A stretch of DNA of 64,000 nucleotides from Thalassia testudinum (GCA_037157565.1 JAZHRO010000073.1:17366501-17430500); one strand, 5' to 3'; positions 33,598 through 46,100 are shown, counted from the stretch's first letter. Notes: generated by a model from the letters alone, not told the origin. Numbers and translations: made by a program.

Positions 33598-36500
33598 GGG
33601 ATGGACCTATGTGCTCAAGTCTCTACAGAGGATACTACCTAGGCTGAGGAGGATGACAGTCAGGTTACTATCTCTAAGGCAGAGTATGAGAGGTTCATTG
33701 CATCCCAGGCTTCCACTTTGGCTGGGGCATCTATTCTGCAGCCCACAAGTACCTTTGTGTTGTTTGTTAGGTCCTATGCTTCAGTTTGGATTGTTGATTT
33801 GGGTGTTCTTCTCACATCACTAGTGATGTTGGTCTTTTTTCTTTCCTTTGGGATCTTGCTACCCTCTTCTAGGTCAAGGTAGCAGATGGAGGCTTATCAC
33901 TTATTATAGGACTTGGGAATATTTCCCTGTCACCTACTTTGCTTCTTTTTAATGTGATGAATGCATCGAAATTTGCACTTAACTTGATGTCTATTAGTCA
34001 GATTATAAGATATCTTCAATGCTGGGCTATTTCTCAAGACCAATATTTCTTCTTAAAGGGCCTCAAAACAATGAGGCGGATTGGTGGACTTAGAGCATAA
34101 CGACCTGTTCTACCTCAACATTCCTCCTCCCTCCTCTGCTGCTGTTGTGTGTGCCACCACTGCTCTTCAATGGCACCTTTGTCTTGGCCATCCCATTCTT
34201 GTGCTCCATCACCAGTTTCCAGATTTGTTGTTCTTGGATTCTTTTCAGTGTGAGGCTTGTCAACTTAGCAAGCACCACCGGTCATTTTTAACATCCTAGA
34301 ACAAACGCATTGAGGTTGTTTTTTGTTTGGTTCATGCAGATGTGTAGGGCCTGTGTAGGGTCCATGGTGTTAAAGGTTTTACGATGAAAGCAAAGTCTAA
34401 GGTTGTTGTTATTGTTCAAAATTTTTTCCAAGAAATAAAGACTCAGTTTTCCACAGTTATCAAAATTTTTAGGAGTGATAATGGGCTTGAATTTGTCAAT
34501 ACCAAGCTTACTCAGTTCTTTCAATCTATGGGAGTTATTCATCAGATGTCATGTGTTTAGACCTCCCAAGAAAATAAGGTTGCTGAATGTAAACTTCATT
34601 ACCTCTTGGATGTTGCTTGTACCATCATGTTTCAGATGAATGTATCGCCTTCTTTTTGGGCAGATGCATTCTTGACTGTCACCTTTCTGGTCAGTTGGGT
34701 TTCTTCCTCTGTCTTCGGTGGTAGAACCTCCCAATCAGTGTTGTTTCCTAGGAGAGATTTATTTGCCATCAGTCTTGTTGTTTTTGGTTGTGTTTACTTT
34801 GTTCACCTATTCAAGGTGGATAAGATTTCACCTCGGTTTGTCAAGTTTATTTTTCTTTGGTATTCTAGGACATAAAAAGGATACCGATGTCATGACCCTT
34901 TGGCATAACGTTTTTATGTCTTTGCAGATGTTACATTTTTTGAGGAAATCTCCTATTATCCCCAAAAGGAGGAGCCCTCAACTCCGACCATAACTTAGCA
35001 GGTTCCTCTTCCAAATGCCTATTGCACCGCTATTAGAGCCCTCTGAGCTTTCCTTATCACAGACAGATGTCCCTCGTGTGACCTTTCCTTGGAATCCATA
35101 TATTACAGACACCTTTCCTAGGACTTCTAGTGTAGGACTTTGTCTACCTCTCCGGTAGACGAGTCCTTGTCTTTCATTCCTGCTTAGTCCTCCCTAAATG
35201 CCAGTGACTCGTTTGAGGACTAGGTATCTTCTACTACTGAGAGCACTGATCTGAATCTTCCCATTACTCATTGGAAGGCCCAACAATCTTATGCTAGATA
35301 TTCCATTTCTCAGTTTATGTCACTTGACCATTTGCTTACAACAGGATGTCTTTCTTTGGCCTTTAACAGTTATCAGGTTTCGCGGGATCATAAAGATGCG
35401 TTTCAGGATCCATCTTGGACTCTTGCTATGGAAGAAAAGATAGCTGCCTTAAAGTCTCGTGGGACATGGGAGCTAATGGACCTACCCCTAGGTGCTACGG
35501 TTGTGGGTTGTAGGTGGGTGTTCACCCTCACATGTCATCCTGATGGGTTTGTGGAGTGATACAAAGCCCGTCTTGTTGTCAAAGGTTATACAAAAACTTT
35601 TAGGGTGGACTACTTTGAGAACTCTCCAGTGGCACAACTTGATTTCGTTGAAATCTTGCTTTTTGTGACCATCAATCAATGTTGGACTGCTCATCAGTTG
35701 GATATCAAAAATGCATTTCTTTATGGGGATCTAGAGGAAAGAGGTTTACATGCAACAATCTCCAGGCTTCATCATTCAGGGGGAGTGTTAGAAGATGTGC
35801 AGGCTAAAGAAGGCCATTTATGGCCTTAAACGAAGTTTGAGGGCGTGGTTAGAGGGGTTTAATAAAGTAATACAGGAGCATAGATTTACTAGATCTTCTA
35901 TTGACCACTCAGTGTGTACATTATACAGAGACACTAGATTAGTGATTTTGATTGTCTATGTGGACGGCATCCTATTGACTGGCAGTGATAGAGAAGGCAT
36001 AGAGAACACCAAATCTTTGTTGCATTTGCAGTTTGTTATTAAAGATCCGGGCCTTATTAGCTATTTTCTTAGCATAGAGGTACAACACATAGATGGGGGA
36101 CTAGCCTTGTCTTAAAGGAAATATGTGCTAGACATGCTAAAGGAGGTCGGTATGCTTGGATGCAAATTGGCATGTATGCCTATCGATATGTCATTTCCTC
36201 TTGCACATGCAAATGGTCCACCATTGCAGGATGTAACTAAGTATCATGTCGTGGTTGGGAAGCTGTTATACCTGACTATCATTAGACCTGTCATTACCTT
36301 TGCCATGGGACAATTGAATCAGTTCATGTAGACACCGAGGGAGGTCCACTGCAATGGAGTTTGTTAGTTGTTGAAATATCTGAAGTGTGCTCCTGGGAAG
36401 GGGTTCTCGTTCCATAACCATGGTCATCTTGATGTTTGTGGCTATTCTGACGTCGACTATGTTGGGCCACATGAAGATGAGATCTACCACTGGGTACTGT

Positions 36501-36880
36501 ACCTACGTCAGAGATAATCTTGTCACTTGGAGGAGCAAGAAATAGGTGATTGTTTCTAGATCAAGTGCAAAATCTGAGGATAGGGCTATGGTGCATACTA
36601 CTTGCTAGCTGTTGTGGCTTCGGTCCATTTTGCTGGATCTTTGTGTCCAAATTTTGGGGCCTATTCCTATGTTCTGTGATAATAAGGCTGCCACATTCAT
36701 TGCTAATAATCCAGCATGTCATGAGAGGACCAAGCATATTGAAGTGGATTGCCACTTCATTAGAGATGTTATTGTAAATAAGATCTCCACACCTTATATT
36801 GTCATTGAAGATCGGACTGCAGATATTTTCATTAAAGCACTCTACAAGAAGCGGCTTGAAGTCTTATGTTTCAAGCTGAA
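33598..36880 (+). pseudogene. pol of copia-F
   Basis: Protease is degenerate: SVWIVDLGV at about 33783-33810 where DSGA is expected. Pre-integrase LQWHLCLGHPILVLHHQF and CEACQLSKHHRSF lie at 34165-34290. Integrase has RSDNGLEFVN (about 34467), SFWADAFLTVTFLVS and GCVYFVHLFKVDKISPRFVK. Reverse transcriptase includes GTWELMDLPLGA (35461), HQLDIKNAFLYGDLEE (35692-35740) and VYVDGILLTGSD at 35958 (YVDD changed to YVDG). RNase H has CDNKAATFIANNPACHERTK at 36676-36735. The C-terminus is split by element G and resumes at 39112 with a short tail and stop near 39143. Stops and frameshifts are numerous. Confidence 0.87.
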
Positions 36881-37318
36881 TGTGGAGAATAAATGTGGCC
36901 ACGTGGATTGCTACATGGCACAATGGGCTACATGTCAGTCCATGTGGGAGGCCTATTCAGCCAATAGGGGTGCCAACCCTAGGTGTCTTGGTTAAGGGTT
37001 GCTTTGAGTTCAAGTTATCCTATTTTAGTATGTTAGGTGTCAAATAATTAGAGTCAGTGGTATGTTTGCTTACTGCTTTTAGCCAATTAGTGGGTTGTTA
37101 TTTATTGTTTTCCATATTTAGAATTAGGAATATCTCTCTATATATAGAGAGATCATATGTTATTCTTATTAGAGTTGGCTGCAATATTATTTCCACAATC
37201 AACAACTCCCTCTTTCTCTTTCTTCTCACCGCCGACCTTTCTCTCTCTCCATCATCCACCATGTTCTATGTGTGGGCTTTATCGTGTGCCAAGGTTGTTA
37301 CACTTCCATGAATCCTCA
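36881..37318 (+). repeat. 5' LTR of element G
   Basis: 438 bp. Includes a perfect 22 bp palindrome at 37132-37153 centred on TATATATA, and CT-rich tracts downstream. Confidence 0.87.
37132..37153 (+). promoter_or_regulatory. TATA box in a perfect 22 bp palindrome, element G LTR
   Basis: Arms ATCTCTCTATA/TATAGAGAGAT form a complete palindrome around the TATA core. In the 3' LTR (38922-38941) only the outermost pair has decayed. Confidence 0.65.
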
Positions 37319-37319
37319 T

Positions 37320-37332
37320 TTGGTATCAGGAG
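37320..37332 (+). promoter_or_regulatory. tRNA-Met-type primer-binding site of element G
   Basis: TGGTATCAGGAGC one base after the LTR; one inserted G relative to the consensus. Confidence 0.8.
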
Positions 37333-37639
37333 CAATTAGTTTAGGCCTCTCCACTCATCCATGCATGGAACAAGGAGCTGCGAGGAGAGGGGATCGCACA
37401 CAAGAAAGCCTAGTTTTGTGTGTGTTTCCATGTGCATCGGAGCCTCGATTTTTGAGGCATCTTTGTCGACTTGAGAGTTCTTTTAAAGAACTCCTTGAAG
37501 GACCTTGGCGCCTTACGCTAAGAAGGGGACTCCATTGAGTTGCTTTCCTTATGCATCTAGCGCCTTACGTGGAGCGTACAAGTAGAGGAAGGCTTGTTCT
37601 TCGAGGACGAGGATGGCTTAATACGAGAACTAGATTAAT

Positions 37640-38651
37640 GTCGGAGAAGGAAAGGTCATAGTTCAAGGCATCATGATCAAGTTTCAGGGTGCCTCAAACT
37701 ATATTCTATGGGTGCGGGCTTTCAAGATCTTCGTAGGTGGCCAAGACAAATCACATGTCCTACTAGAGGAGGAGACTAAGTCCTAGGACATGATGAAGAA
37801 GTGGGAGAAAGAGAACTACGTGGTGATGAATTGGATAATGAACTTAGTTGATCCATCCATCACCTCCAACTTGTTATACGAGAAGTCGATGTTCAAGATG
37901 TGGGATTTCTTGGAGAAGAGATACTCCAAGAAGTCCAGCAACGCCTGCATCATCGGCATACATACTCGCATCTGGACGGTAAATCAAGGGGATCTTCCCC
38001 TTGATAAATATTATTCGAAGATGGAGGCATTATTTGAAGAATTTAAGACCTACGAGCTCATCTGTTGTGACAAGTAGACTACTACATGTGAGAGGTGGCC
38101 AGTCGTGAGATTCTTGTTCGGGTTACATCCCTGATATCAGTTGGCATGGGACCAGATCATAGCGTTGGATGAGGAGATGGATCGTAAGACGATTTACAGT
38201 CGTCTTGAGAAGCTTGGAGACCCAGATATAGGATCCAGCAAAGTTGTGGTGTTTGAAACACCGCATTGGCTACTTTTGATGGAGGCACAGGACACAGAAG
38301 AGGACGTGGTTGAGGCTCAGATAAAGTTATCTACCATGTCAACATTGCAGGCACACCAATCATCCACAAGATCAATGTTGGGACAAGTTTGGGAAACCCG
38401 TACATCGGGCTACTAGCACCTCAAGCGTGGATTCCCTTACTCCTACATATCTTGAGAAGATTAGAGCCATGTTTCAAGAAGAGGAGAAGAAGACTACGAC
38501 AGCCGTCGCGATGACTATTGAGGTTACCAAAGAGGCAACAACTTTGGAGGTCGCAAGAGGAGGCTACATTGTGATTTCTACCAAAGAAAAGATTGATAAT
38601 TTGGAGCTTGAAAAAGATGAAGAATGGAGGCTCTACCCTCACCGCAAGTGA
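37640..38651 (+). pseudogene. gag of element G
   Basis: Frames from about 37660 read FKIFVGGQDKSHVLLEEE, then MKKWEKENYVVMNWIMNLVD (37790-37850), SNLLYEKSMFKMWDFLEKRY, LPLDKYYSKMEALFEEFKTY (38000-38060), a stop at 38076, and MAWDQIIALDEEMDRKTIYS (38141-38200). A coiled, Lys/Glu-rich tail (38427-38651) ends with a stop before the polypurine tract. No zinc knuckle Cys cluster and no pol motif were found. The protein matches the gag of copia-a in order and wording, suggesting copia-a-type elements as its autonomous relatives. Confidence 0.75.
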
Positions 38652-38690
38652 AGCAAGTCATCATCCTTCCGGCCTTGACTTGAGGGGGAG

Positions 38691-39111
38691 TGTGGAGAAT
38701 AAACGTACCCATGTGGACTGCCATATGGTAGTCCACGTGGCAGGTCTGTTTGGTCAATAGGGGCACTGGCCTAGGTGTCTTGGTTAAGAGTTGCTTTGAG
38801 TCTAAGTTATCCTATTTTAGTATGTTAGGTGTCCAATAAGTAGAGGTAGTAGGAAATTTGCTTACTATTTTTAGCCAATTAGTGGGTTATTTGTTGTTTT
38901 CCATATTTAGAATTAGGAATTTCTCTCTATATATAGAGAGATCATATGTTATTCTTATTGGAGTTGAGTGCAATATTATTTCCCCAATCAATGACTTCCT
39001 CTCTCTCTCTTTCTTCTCATCGCTGACCTCTCTCTCTCTCCATCACCTACAACATTCTACGTGTGGGCTCTACCATTTTCCAAGGCTGTCATGCTTCTAT
39101 GAATCCTTACA
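38691..39111 (+). repeat. 3' LTR of element G
   Basis: 421 bp, aligned to 36881-37318 with scattered substitutions and a few small indels, one near the start (an inserted CATATGGTAGTCC-type segment). Confidence 0.85.
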
Positions 39112-39151
39112 TTGAGAATGTCTGATGCCTATGCTCTAGTTTGAGGGGGAG

Positions 39152-39295
39152 TGTTGAGTTGTACAGGTTATATTGGTCTTCGTTATATTTCTTTATTGTA
39201 TTAGAGTGTGTTGTTATTTTTTTTCCTTTGTGCCTCTCTATATAAAGGCACCTTGGGTTTCTTGAAATAAACAATTGATTCATTTGATCCTAATA
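39152..39295 (+). repeat. 3' LTR of copia-F
   Basis: 144 bp, TGTTGAGTTGTACAGG...; preceded by the polypurine tract TTGAGGGGGAG (39141-39151), followed by GGAGT. Confidence 0.92.
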
Positions 39296-39300
39296 GGAGT

Positions 39301-41930
39301 CTTAAAGCAACCTTTGGCACATGGATCGTTCATTCTTTAGCTATTTAATAACCCATTTTAAAAGTATCGCCTTTTCGAAAGCTATGACATGTAGGAGTCC
39401 TAAACCACCCTACTCAATAGGTCGACAGATCTCCCATTTCACAGCTTGCGAGAATCTTCCTTCATGAGCAGGGACTTTCCAAAACAATCGACGCCTAATG
39501 GCATCGATCTTTTTGACCACCTTTTTAGAAGGTTTGAAAATTGACAAATAAAAAATGGGAATCGCCAAAAGGACAAATTTTAGTAACACCAAGTGTCCCC
39601 CCGGGACAAGGCCCGACCTCTCCACTCAGTCAATATCTTCTCCATTCTATCCACAAGTGGAAACTAATCCCCAAAAGTGAGTTGCTTCCCTTTCTGTGGT
39701 AGGCCTAGATAAGTAAAAGGAAGCGAGGAAGACGTAGTTTGAAGAGTAGAGGACACATCACTCTCGGTATTGGTACTCAAAGCCATGAAAGTTGATTTGC
39801 CATGATTTACGGTGAGACTAGTAATGTCACCAAAATCTTGGAACGGTGAACTCAGATTTGTGGCGTTTTGCTCCTTACCCTCGATGAAGAAGAGTATGTT
39901 GTCGGGATATTGCAAGATTGGGATAATCAAAGCCCCATCTCCTTTGGTAGCAAAACCCTTGATCAAGCCCCCATCATAGGCTTTGAAAACTATCGAACGC
40001 AAAGTATCTACCACAATGTTAAACAACAAAGGTGCAAGTGGACATTCCTATTGGATGTCCCTCTGTGGTTGAATCCAACCTCCGCTTGTCTTCCATTGAC
40101 TAGGACCACAAAAGAAGTTGTAGTGATGCACCTTTTCATTTAGGCCACCCATAAGTTTGGAAATCTTCTTCGCCTAAGATCTTACCACAAGTAAGACCAT
40201 GAAATGGAATTGTAAGCCTGAGAAATCAACTTTCGAAAGGAAATTTTTAGTTGATCGTCTTCACTGCACGACCACCATTTCTTCTACCATGATAAAGGAT
40301 TCCTTTAAAGATCTACCTTGCAAAAAGGTGGACTAAACTGGGCTAATCAAGTGGGGTGCCATGTTGCAAAGCCTATTGGCTAAAACCTTAGCACAATAAG
40401 ATAGTTTGTATTCGATAAAGCAATAGGTTTATAGTCATGTACGGTCTCAGCAGCAGATTTCTTGGTAAGGAGAAATAAATAGGACTTATTGATTGCCTCA
40501 AATCCAAAATTTCCCGCACAGAATTCAGACAGCATACTTCAAAAGGCCCATTTTGACAAGATCCCAGAACTCCCGAAAGAATAATACGGGTAGACCATTA
40601 ACTGCAGGATGAAGCTCAAGTTCTGAAATTTGTTCCACCAGCTTTCTTGGCATATCATCATTTAAAACTAGGATGTTTGCATTGGACCATTCCTAGAGGC
40701 CTGGATCCTTGCATCATGAGAAGTCTCAAAAATGGTTCTTAAAAGCTTTCGCAATCTGCATCCATCTCGTAATCACATGCCCATCCACCTGTAAAGAGTC
40801 AATGAGATTTGATCTTCTTTGTGAACCGGAAGTCATGTGAAAAAGCGAGAATTTGCATCACCCTCCAACCATAGTTGTCTAGATCATTGATGGCAATCCA
40901 ACTCTCTCTTCAAATGTCCTTGCTGGATCACCCCTATTAATCATTTTCTTTCTTCTTTTTCAGGAGATGTGAAATTTGTCATGTCCTTTGCACTGTCAAG
41001 AGTTGCCACCCCTTGCAAGGCATCCTTTTTTGTTTTTTCCCTCCTTTCATGAAGCTCCTTTTTGAAGGAAATTAATTGACTCCTTAGATGTTGTATTCTA
41101 TTTGCCAATGTTCTTGTAGTAGATGCCGAGGAAGGTACCTCAATCCATTTCTCCCTGACCATATCTCTAAAACTAGGCTCAAGAATCCATGATTTATCAA
41201 ATTTGAAATAATATGAAACACGTGCCCCTTCGTTTGATGACCATATAAATGGAGTGTGGTATGAAAAAGGCCTAGGTTTGGCCACGACTTCTATCAATTG
41301 GAAAAGTTTTGCCATCTCAATTGAGTACATGAAGCAGTCAATCTTCGATTTCACAACCACCTGTGGACCGCCAAGTATGACGTTCTAGAGAGGGGCACAT
41401 CATATAACTCTAGGTCAACAACTAGATTTGTAAAAGACTCCATTGATCTGTTTCTTTGTCCATTAGGTCTATCTTCAATATGCATGGTTGCATTAAAATC
41501 TCTCCCAATCAGCCAAGGTCTCCCATTCATCGATTGGGTGGCTTGACGCAGCTCCTCCCAAAGCTCAAACCTCAACCCACTAACATACGACCCATAGACT
41601 GTTGTGAAAACAATAGTTTTCCCATTTGCAATCCTGCTGAAAACATCAAAAAGAGTCCAACCACCATGCTGTAAGTCCAAGTTGAGAATACCCCCCTTCC
41701 ATGCAAACAATTAACCGCCTAATCTGCTAACCAAGTTGACTTCGATGAAAGGTCGAAAACCCTGCCTCGTATGTCACATTTCACTATCCTGTCAAACTCT
41801 CCAACTTCGTCTCTTGAATCATCAAAAGATCAATGCCCCATTCAACTGCATAACATTGAAGAGCTCCCCTTCACGTAGGATCACAGAGTCCCCCTTAACA
41901 TTCCACGATAAGACTGTAATCATTATTAAA
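39301..41930 (-). pseudogene. ORF2 of LINE-F: endonuclease and reverse transcriptase
   Basis: On the minus strand the ORF starts near 41923 with MITVLSWNVKG, then after breaks FAWKGGILNLDLQHGGWTLF, RPWLIGRDFNATMHIEDRP (about 41490-41560), the endonuclease motifs. WSSNEGARVSYYFKFDKSWI (41180-41245) and a linker follow. Reverse transcriptase includes VLANRL and FLQGRSLKESFIMVEEMVV (40250-40420, across frames), PLLFNIVVDTL (40000-40040), ILQYPDNILFFIEG (39870-39920; YADD changed to YPDN) and the tail VPGGHLVLLKFVLLAIPIFY (39540-39605). It is interrupted by stops throughout. Confidence 0.85.
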
Positions 41931-42292
41931 CTGATGTTTGATTTGAACCCTTAGCGTCTTTGTGCCTCCTTATCCCAGTGACATGAGCAACATTATGCTT
42001 AAGGTCCACCTATCGACCAACATTGGCCTTCTTCCCCTTAACAAACGAGCTTCTCCTCTTGTAGACAAGCTTCAACCAAGAAGATAAGGCTTCCATCGGA
42101 AGCTAGACGAAGAGGATTTGCGACTTCACGAAGTAGAAAACCTTCCAAAAGTAGCCCCTTATTGTTGTCGCTGTTGATCCCTCATTGACAAAGCCGCATC
42201 ACTCGAGGAGCCTCACTCAGAGTTTACAAAGGATGGGACTCCAGCCTTCATGCCTTGAGCATCACCAAAGTTCGAATCGGCCGCTGCCATAT
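41931..42292 (-). pseudogene. C-terminal end of LINE-F ORF1
   Basis: This segment lies between the ORF2 start and copia-H on the minus strand. It begins at the right edge with MAAADSNFGDAQGMKAGVP and continues with charged residues and stops. No domain is recognised; it is assigned to ORF1 by position and by continuity with 46622-47422 across copia-H. Confidence 0.55.
42288..42292. repeat. Left target-site duplication of copia-H
   Basis: CATAT here and at 46617-46621, a perfect match. Confidence 0.9.
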
Positions 42293-42450
42293 TGTTGGCA
42301 TATAGTGTTTCTTATATTCCTTTCTTGTTTGGGCTTATGGGTGTTTAGCTCCTGATGGGCAGTTTTGTATTTTTCAACCCTTTGGTCTCTTTCTCTCTCT
42401 ATAAGAGAGCCTAGGGTTTGCTATAATAGATTAAGTCATTTCATCCAATT
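42293..42450 (+). repeat. 5' LTR of copia-H
   Basis: 158 bp. The TATA-like core CTCTCTATAAGAGAG (42395-42409) is an inverted repeat with CTCTC/GAGAG arms. Confidence 0.92.
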
Positions 42451-42462
42451 TGGTATAAGAGC
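42451..42462 (+). promoter_or_regulatory. tRNA-Met primer-binding site of copia-H
   Basis: TGGTATAAGAGC, one change from consensus. Confidence 0.88.
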
Positions 42463-42464
42463 AC

Positions 42465-42477
42465 CGGTCCTAGACCG
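42465..42477 (+). promoter_or_regulatory. Post-primer-site stem-loop of copia-H
   Basis: CGGTCCTAGACCG, arms CGGTC/GACCG with a CTA loop, three bases after the primer site. It is identical to the unit in copia-C. Confidence 0.55.
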
Positions 42478-43172
42478 TGGCTCTAGGCATCCCACCCCTT
42501 AAGGCCGCCTAAACCCTAACACCTAATCCCGATCGTCTCTCTCCTGCTCGGCAGCGGTAGCAGCACTCGACGGATCTCTAGAGGTGCGTAATGCACATGT
42601 AGCGACGCGGGGGGGCTCCTGCACCGGACCAGCGGCACTCCGGTGGTGCATAGCAGCCACACAGCGGTGCTGTGGCGACTGGGGGTTTGCTACGACAGTA
42701 GGTGGCGGTGCTGCAGGGGTTTGCGGCAGCCAGCAGTAGGCGGCGATAGCCATCTGTAGGTCTGCGATGACCCTGTGTAGCACAGCGGCGGTGGTCTGAG
42801 GCTGTGGTAGGCGGCATAGACCAACGACGTAGGCGAGGCATAGTGCTTCAGCCCTTGTGCAGCGATCGTGAGGGGCTTCTTGCCCTGATCTAGGGGCTGT
42901 AGTCGTTGTTGCAGGGAGAGGGGGTCTAGGTCTCCTTAGGGCCTTCTCGGGTGTTCTCTTTGCACCCGGGTTAGGCCAATGTCTGTCCAAGGGGGCCTCT
43001 TGTTATTGATGTAGATCTGAATCTAATTTCTTTCAGATCTATTGGTGTTCGCTGAGCAGTGGTATGGTTTTCTCCAGTTATATGGACTGTTTTGGGATGT
43101 GTATTTCCCTTATTGCATGATCTTTGGGATGTGTATTCCCCATTTTCTTTGGATGTGGCCTGCTTGACAACT
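42478..43172 (+). other. Leader of copia-H; gag absent
   Basis: About 700 bp. The first part is rich in GCGGCGG-type triplets. Near the end, at 43094-43109 and 43126-43141, are two copies of GGGATGTGTATTCCC(C), related to the six-copy array in copia-B. No gag motif is encoded. Frames at 42523-42990 on the minus strand are compositional. Confidence 0.65.
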
Positions 43173-46100
43173 ATGGCTGAATCTATGAGTCTGGTGTATC
43201 AGGAGCATTACAAGAGCCACCATGGAGCATGGTGGTTGATTGACTTTGGTGCGTCACAGCATCTGTGCGGTGATCAAACCTATTTTTGTTTGCTACAATC
43301 CGTTCCCCCATGAAGGACTGTACAGGTGGATGATGGTAGATACACCCTAGTTAGGGGTAAGGGGGAGGTGTCTGTGACCCCTAGTTTGCAGTTGTTTGGT
43401 GCGTTGCATGTGTTAGAATTTCCACTAAGTTTGTTGTCAATGAGCAGAATCACAATGGATCTCAATTGCAGAGTGATCTTCGATGATGTTGGATGTGTTG
43501 TTCAGGACAAGCTCACTAGGAGGACTGTTGTCAGAGGTACGGAGGAGAATGATGTTTATCGTCTGGGATAGGAGTCATTTGCAGGAGTTACTCGATATGG
43601 TAGCGGGAGTATTCTACAATGGCATGTTCATCTTGGCCACTTGTCTCTAGATCGTCTCAGGAGGGTGATACCAAATATTTCCCCAGCTACTACCATATAG
43701 TGTAATGCTTACCAATTGGGTAAGTACCATCGATCCTCTTTTCCAGCTAGCACCTCTGCTGGATCCTCTTCATTATTTTAGTTGCTCCATATGGATGTAT
43801 GTGGACCGAGTAAAGTCTCAAGACCGGATGGGACATCGGTACTACCTGGTTGTCATAGATGATTTCTCTAGAGTCACGTGGGTGTTTTTGCTGAAAAGCA
43901 AGGCAGAGGTTGGAGGATGCATAAAGACTCTTATTATGGAGATCAGCACAGTATTTAGCTACAATGAAGATAGTGTGGATTGATAATGCTCTTGAGTTCT
44001 GCACTGCCAATCTTAAGGAGTTCTATAGGATTCGTGGGATAGTCCACCAGACAACTTGTCCTCACACTTCACAACAGAACGGGGTTACAGAGCAGAAGTA
44101 CAAGCACTTGTTGGATGTTACCTGTACATTATTGATTCATCACAATTTGTCGCAAAGATATTGGGGGGATGCAGTTCTGACGACTTATCTTATCAATAGG
44201 ATGCCCAGCTCAGTTCTTCACGAGCAGATACCGGCTCTTCTCCTGCATCCAGACAATGAGTTATTTCATGTGTTTCCCAGGACCTTTGGATGTGTTGCAT
44301 TCATCCATATGCCATTACTTGGTCGTGACAAGCTGGCTTCTTGCGCTGTCAAGTGCGTACTTTTGGGGTACTCTAGGACACAGAAGGGTACCGTTACTAT
44401 ATCCTCTGTAGAACAGACATTATGTTAGTGCTGATGTGACTTTCCATGAGGATACACCATATTTCTCAGTCACTGGACAGAGGAGCTCTTGTGATAATGT
44501 TGCCTTTCTTCCCCTGCCTGTTCTGTGTACAGAGACTCAGGTGTCTACTTCTCAGTCCAGACCTTCAGGTGATAGACAGATGAGCTCTTCCTCCCTAGAT
44601 GACTTTGAGAGGTTGCATGGGTCATTACATACCTATCACAGGCATCACACTACTTTTCAGAGGCATCCTCCCTCACCAGCAGTTGATGATTCATAGGTAG
44701 TTGAGACGGTACCTGATGCTAGTGACAGTTTGGTTAGACCTTACTCCCTAGACAGTGTAGATCACTACAGTGGCAAGGCTCCTTCTGCAGTGAGTCAGTC
44801 AGAGGTATTGGATGATTCAGATCTCCCTATTGCCATTAGGAGGGTACTGCGCACCTGTGAGTCCAAATATCGGGTTGTAGGTAGTTTGGCTATTGATGTT
44901 CTCGCTCCTTAGTTTAGCAGCTTCTGTCAGGCACTTATAGCATCACACATTCCGTCTACCTATCAGCAGGCCATGCTTGATCCACAGTGGCGTCAAGCCA
45001 TGGAGGATGAGATGGCAACACTTCGGAGTAGATAGACTTGGGATCTCATCTCACTTCCTACTGGCGCATGACTGGTTGGCTCTCGATGGGTCTTTGCCTT
45101 GAAATGTAACCCTGATGGGTCTATTTCGAGGTATAAGGCCAGGCTAGTAGCAAAAAGGTTCACTTAGACATATGGGGTGGACTTCTTTGATATTTTCTCC
45201 CCCGTTGTGCGGCTTGCTACTGTCCGGATACTTATTTCTGTTGCTGCTCACAGAGATTGGTCGTTGTACCAACTTGATGTGAAGAACACTTCTCTACGGT
45301 AATCTTCAGGAGGAGGTTTACATGCAGCACCCCCGGGTTTCGAGGTTTAGGGGTAGTGTGTGTGCAGATTAAGGAAGGCAATCTATGGATTGAAGCAGAG
45401 TCCCAGGGCATGATTTTAGAAGCTATCAGAGGTGTTCTACCAGATTAGTCTGAGGCGCTCTACTTCACCTACCAGGAAGACTGACAGGGGGACTGTGGCA
45501 CCCCTGGTATATGTTGATGATCTTATCATTACTGGGGATGACAAAGATGGGATAGATGAAGTCAAGAGGCACATATCAGAGAAGTTTGTCATGAAGGATC
45601 TGGGACAATTGAAGTATTTCTTAAGCATTGAGGTTGCACGTGGTAGGGATGGAGTGGTGCTTTCGTAAAGTATGCTCTTAATCTTCTTCAGAAGACTAGC
45701 ATGTTAGCAGCTAAGGCTGCAAATATTCTCATGGATCCTAAGATCCATTTATATGATGAGAAATCTGAGGTGGTTGACAGTAGGGCATACAGGCAGCAGG
45801 TGGGTAAGCTCCTTTACCTCACCATCACTCGTCTAAACTTGTCTTTATCGGTTGGTAGGCTTAGCCAATTTATGGATAAGACAACTAGGCAGCACTGGGA
45901 GGTTGCAATGCAGGTGCTCAGGTATGTGAAGAAAGCACCGGGACAAGGATTATTATTCCGTAAGGGAACGCCCATGGGAATTGTAGTATACTCTGACGCT
46001 GATTATGCTGGCTGTATTGGGGACAAAATCCATCATAGGATTTTGCACCTTTGTGGCAAGCAACCTCGTTACCTGGAGGGGTGAGAAGCAAGTGGTTGTA

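Larger units (their letters stand above)
36881..39111 (+). mobile_element. Element G: gag-only LTR retrotransposon (TR-GAG type) inserted in copia-F
   Basis: LTRs at 36881-37318 (438 bp) and 38691-39111 (421 bp) share TGTGGAGAATAAA...TGAATCCT. A tRNA-Met-type primer site (TGGTATCAGGAGC, 37320-37332) and a polypurine tract (TTGAGGGGGAG, 38680-38690) are present. The 1.37 kb interior encodes only a gag-like protein; there is no protease, integrase, reverse transcriptase or RNase H. The flanks CTGAA / TTGAG match at three of five bases, but removing G restores the last codons of the copia-F pol and its stop. Confidence 0.85.
31975..39295 (+). mobile_element. Copia-F: Ty1/copia element with gag and pol, carrying gag-only element G near its 3' end
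   Basis: LTRs at 31975-32117 and 39152-39295 match (TGTTGAGTTGTAC...). The flanks GAAGT (31970-31974) and GGAGT (39296-39300) are a 5 bp duplication with one change. Interior order is primer site, leader, gag with zinc knuckle, protease, integrase, reverse transcriptase, RNase H, then polypurine tract. Element G (36881-39111) lies three to ten codons before the pol stop. Without G it is about 5.1 kb. Confidence 0.92.

Noticed and set aside
42523..42990. 155-codon minus-strand frame in the copia-H leader
   Set aside because: Antisense to the leader, Ala/Pro/Arg-rich, no domain; explained by GC-rich triplets.
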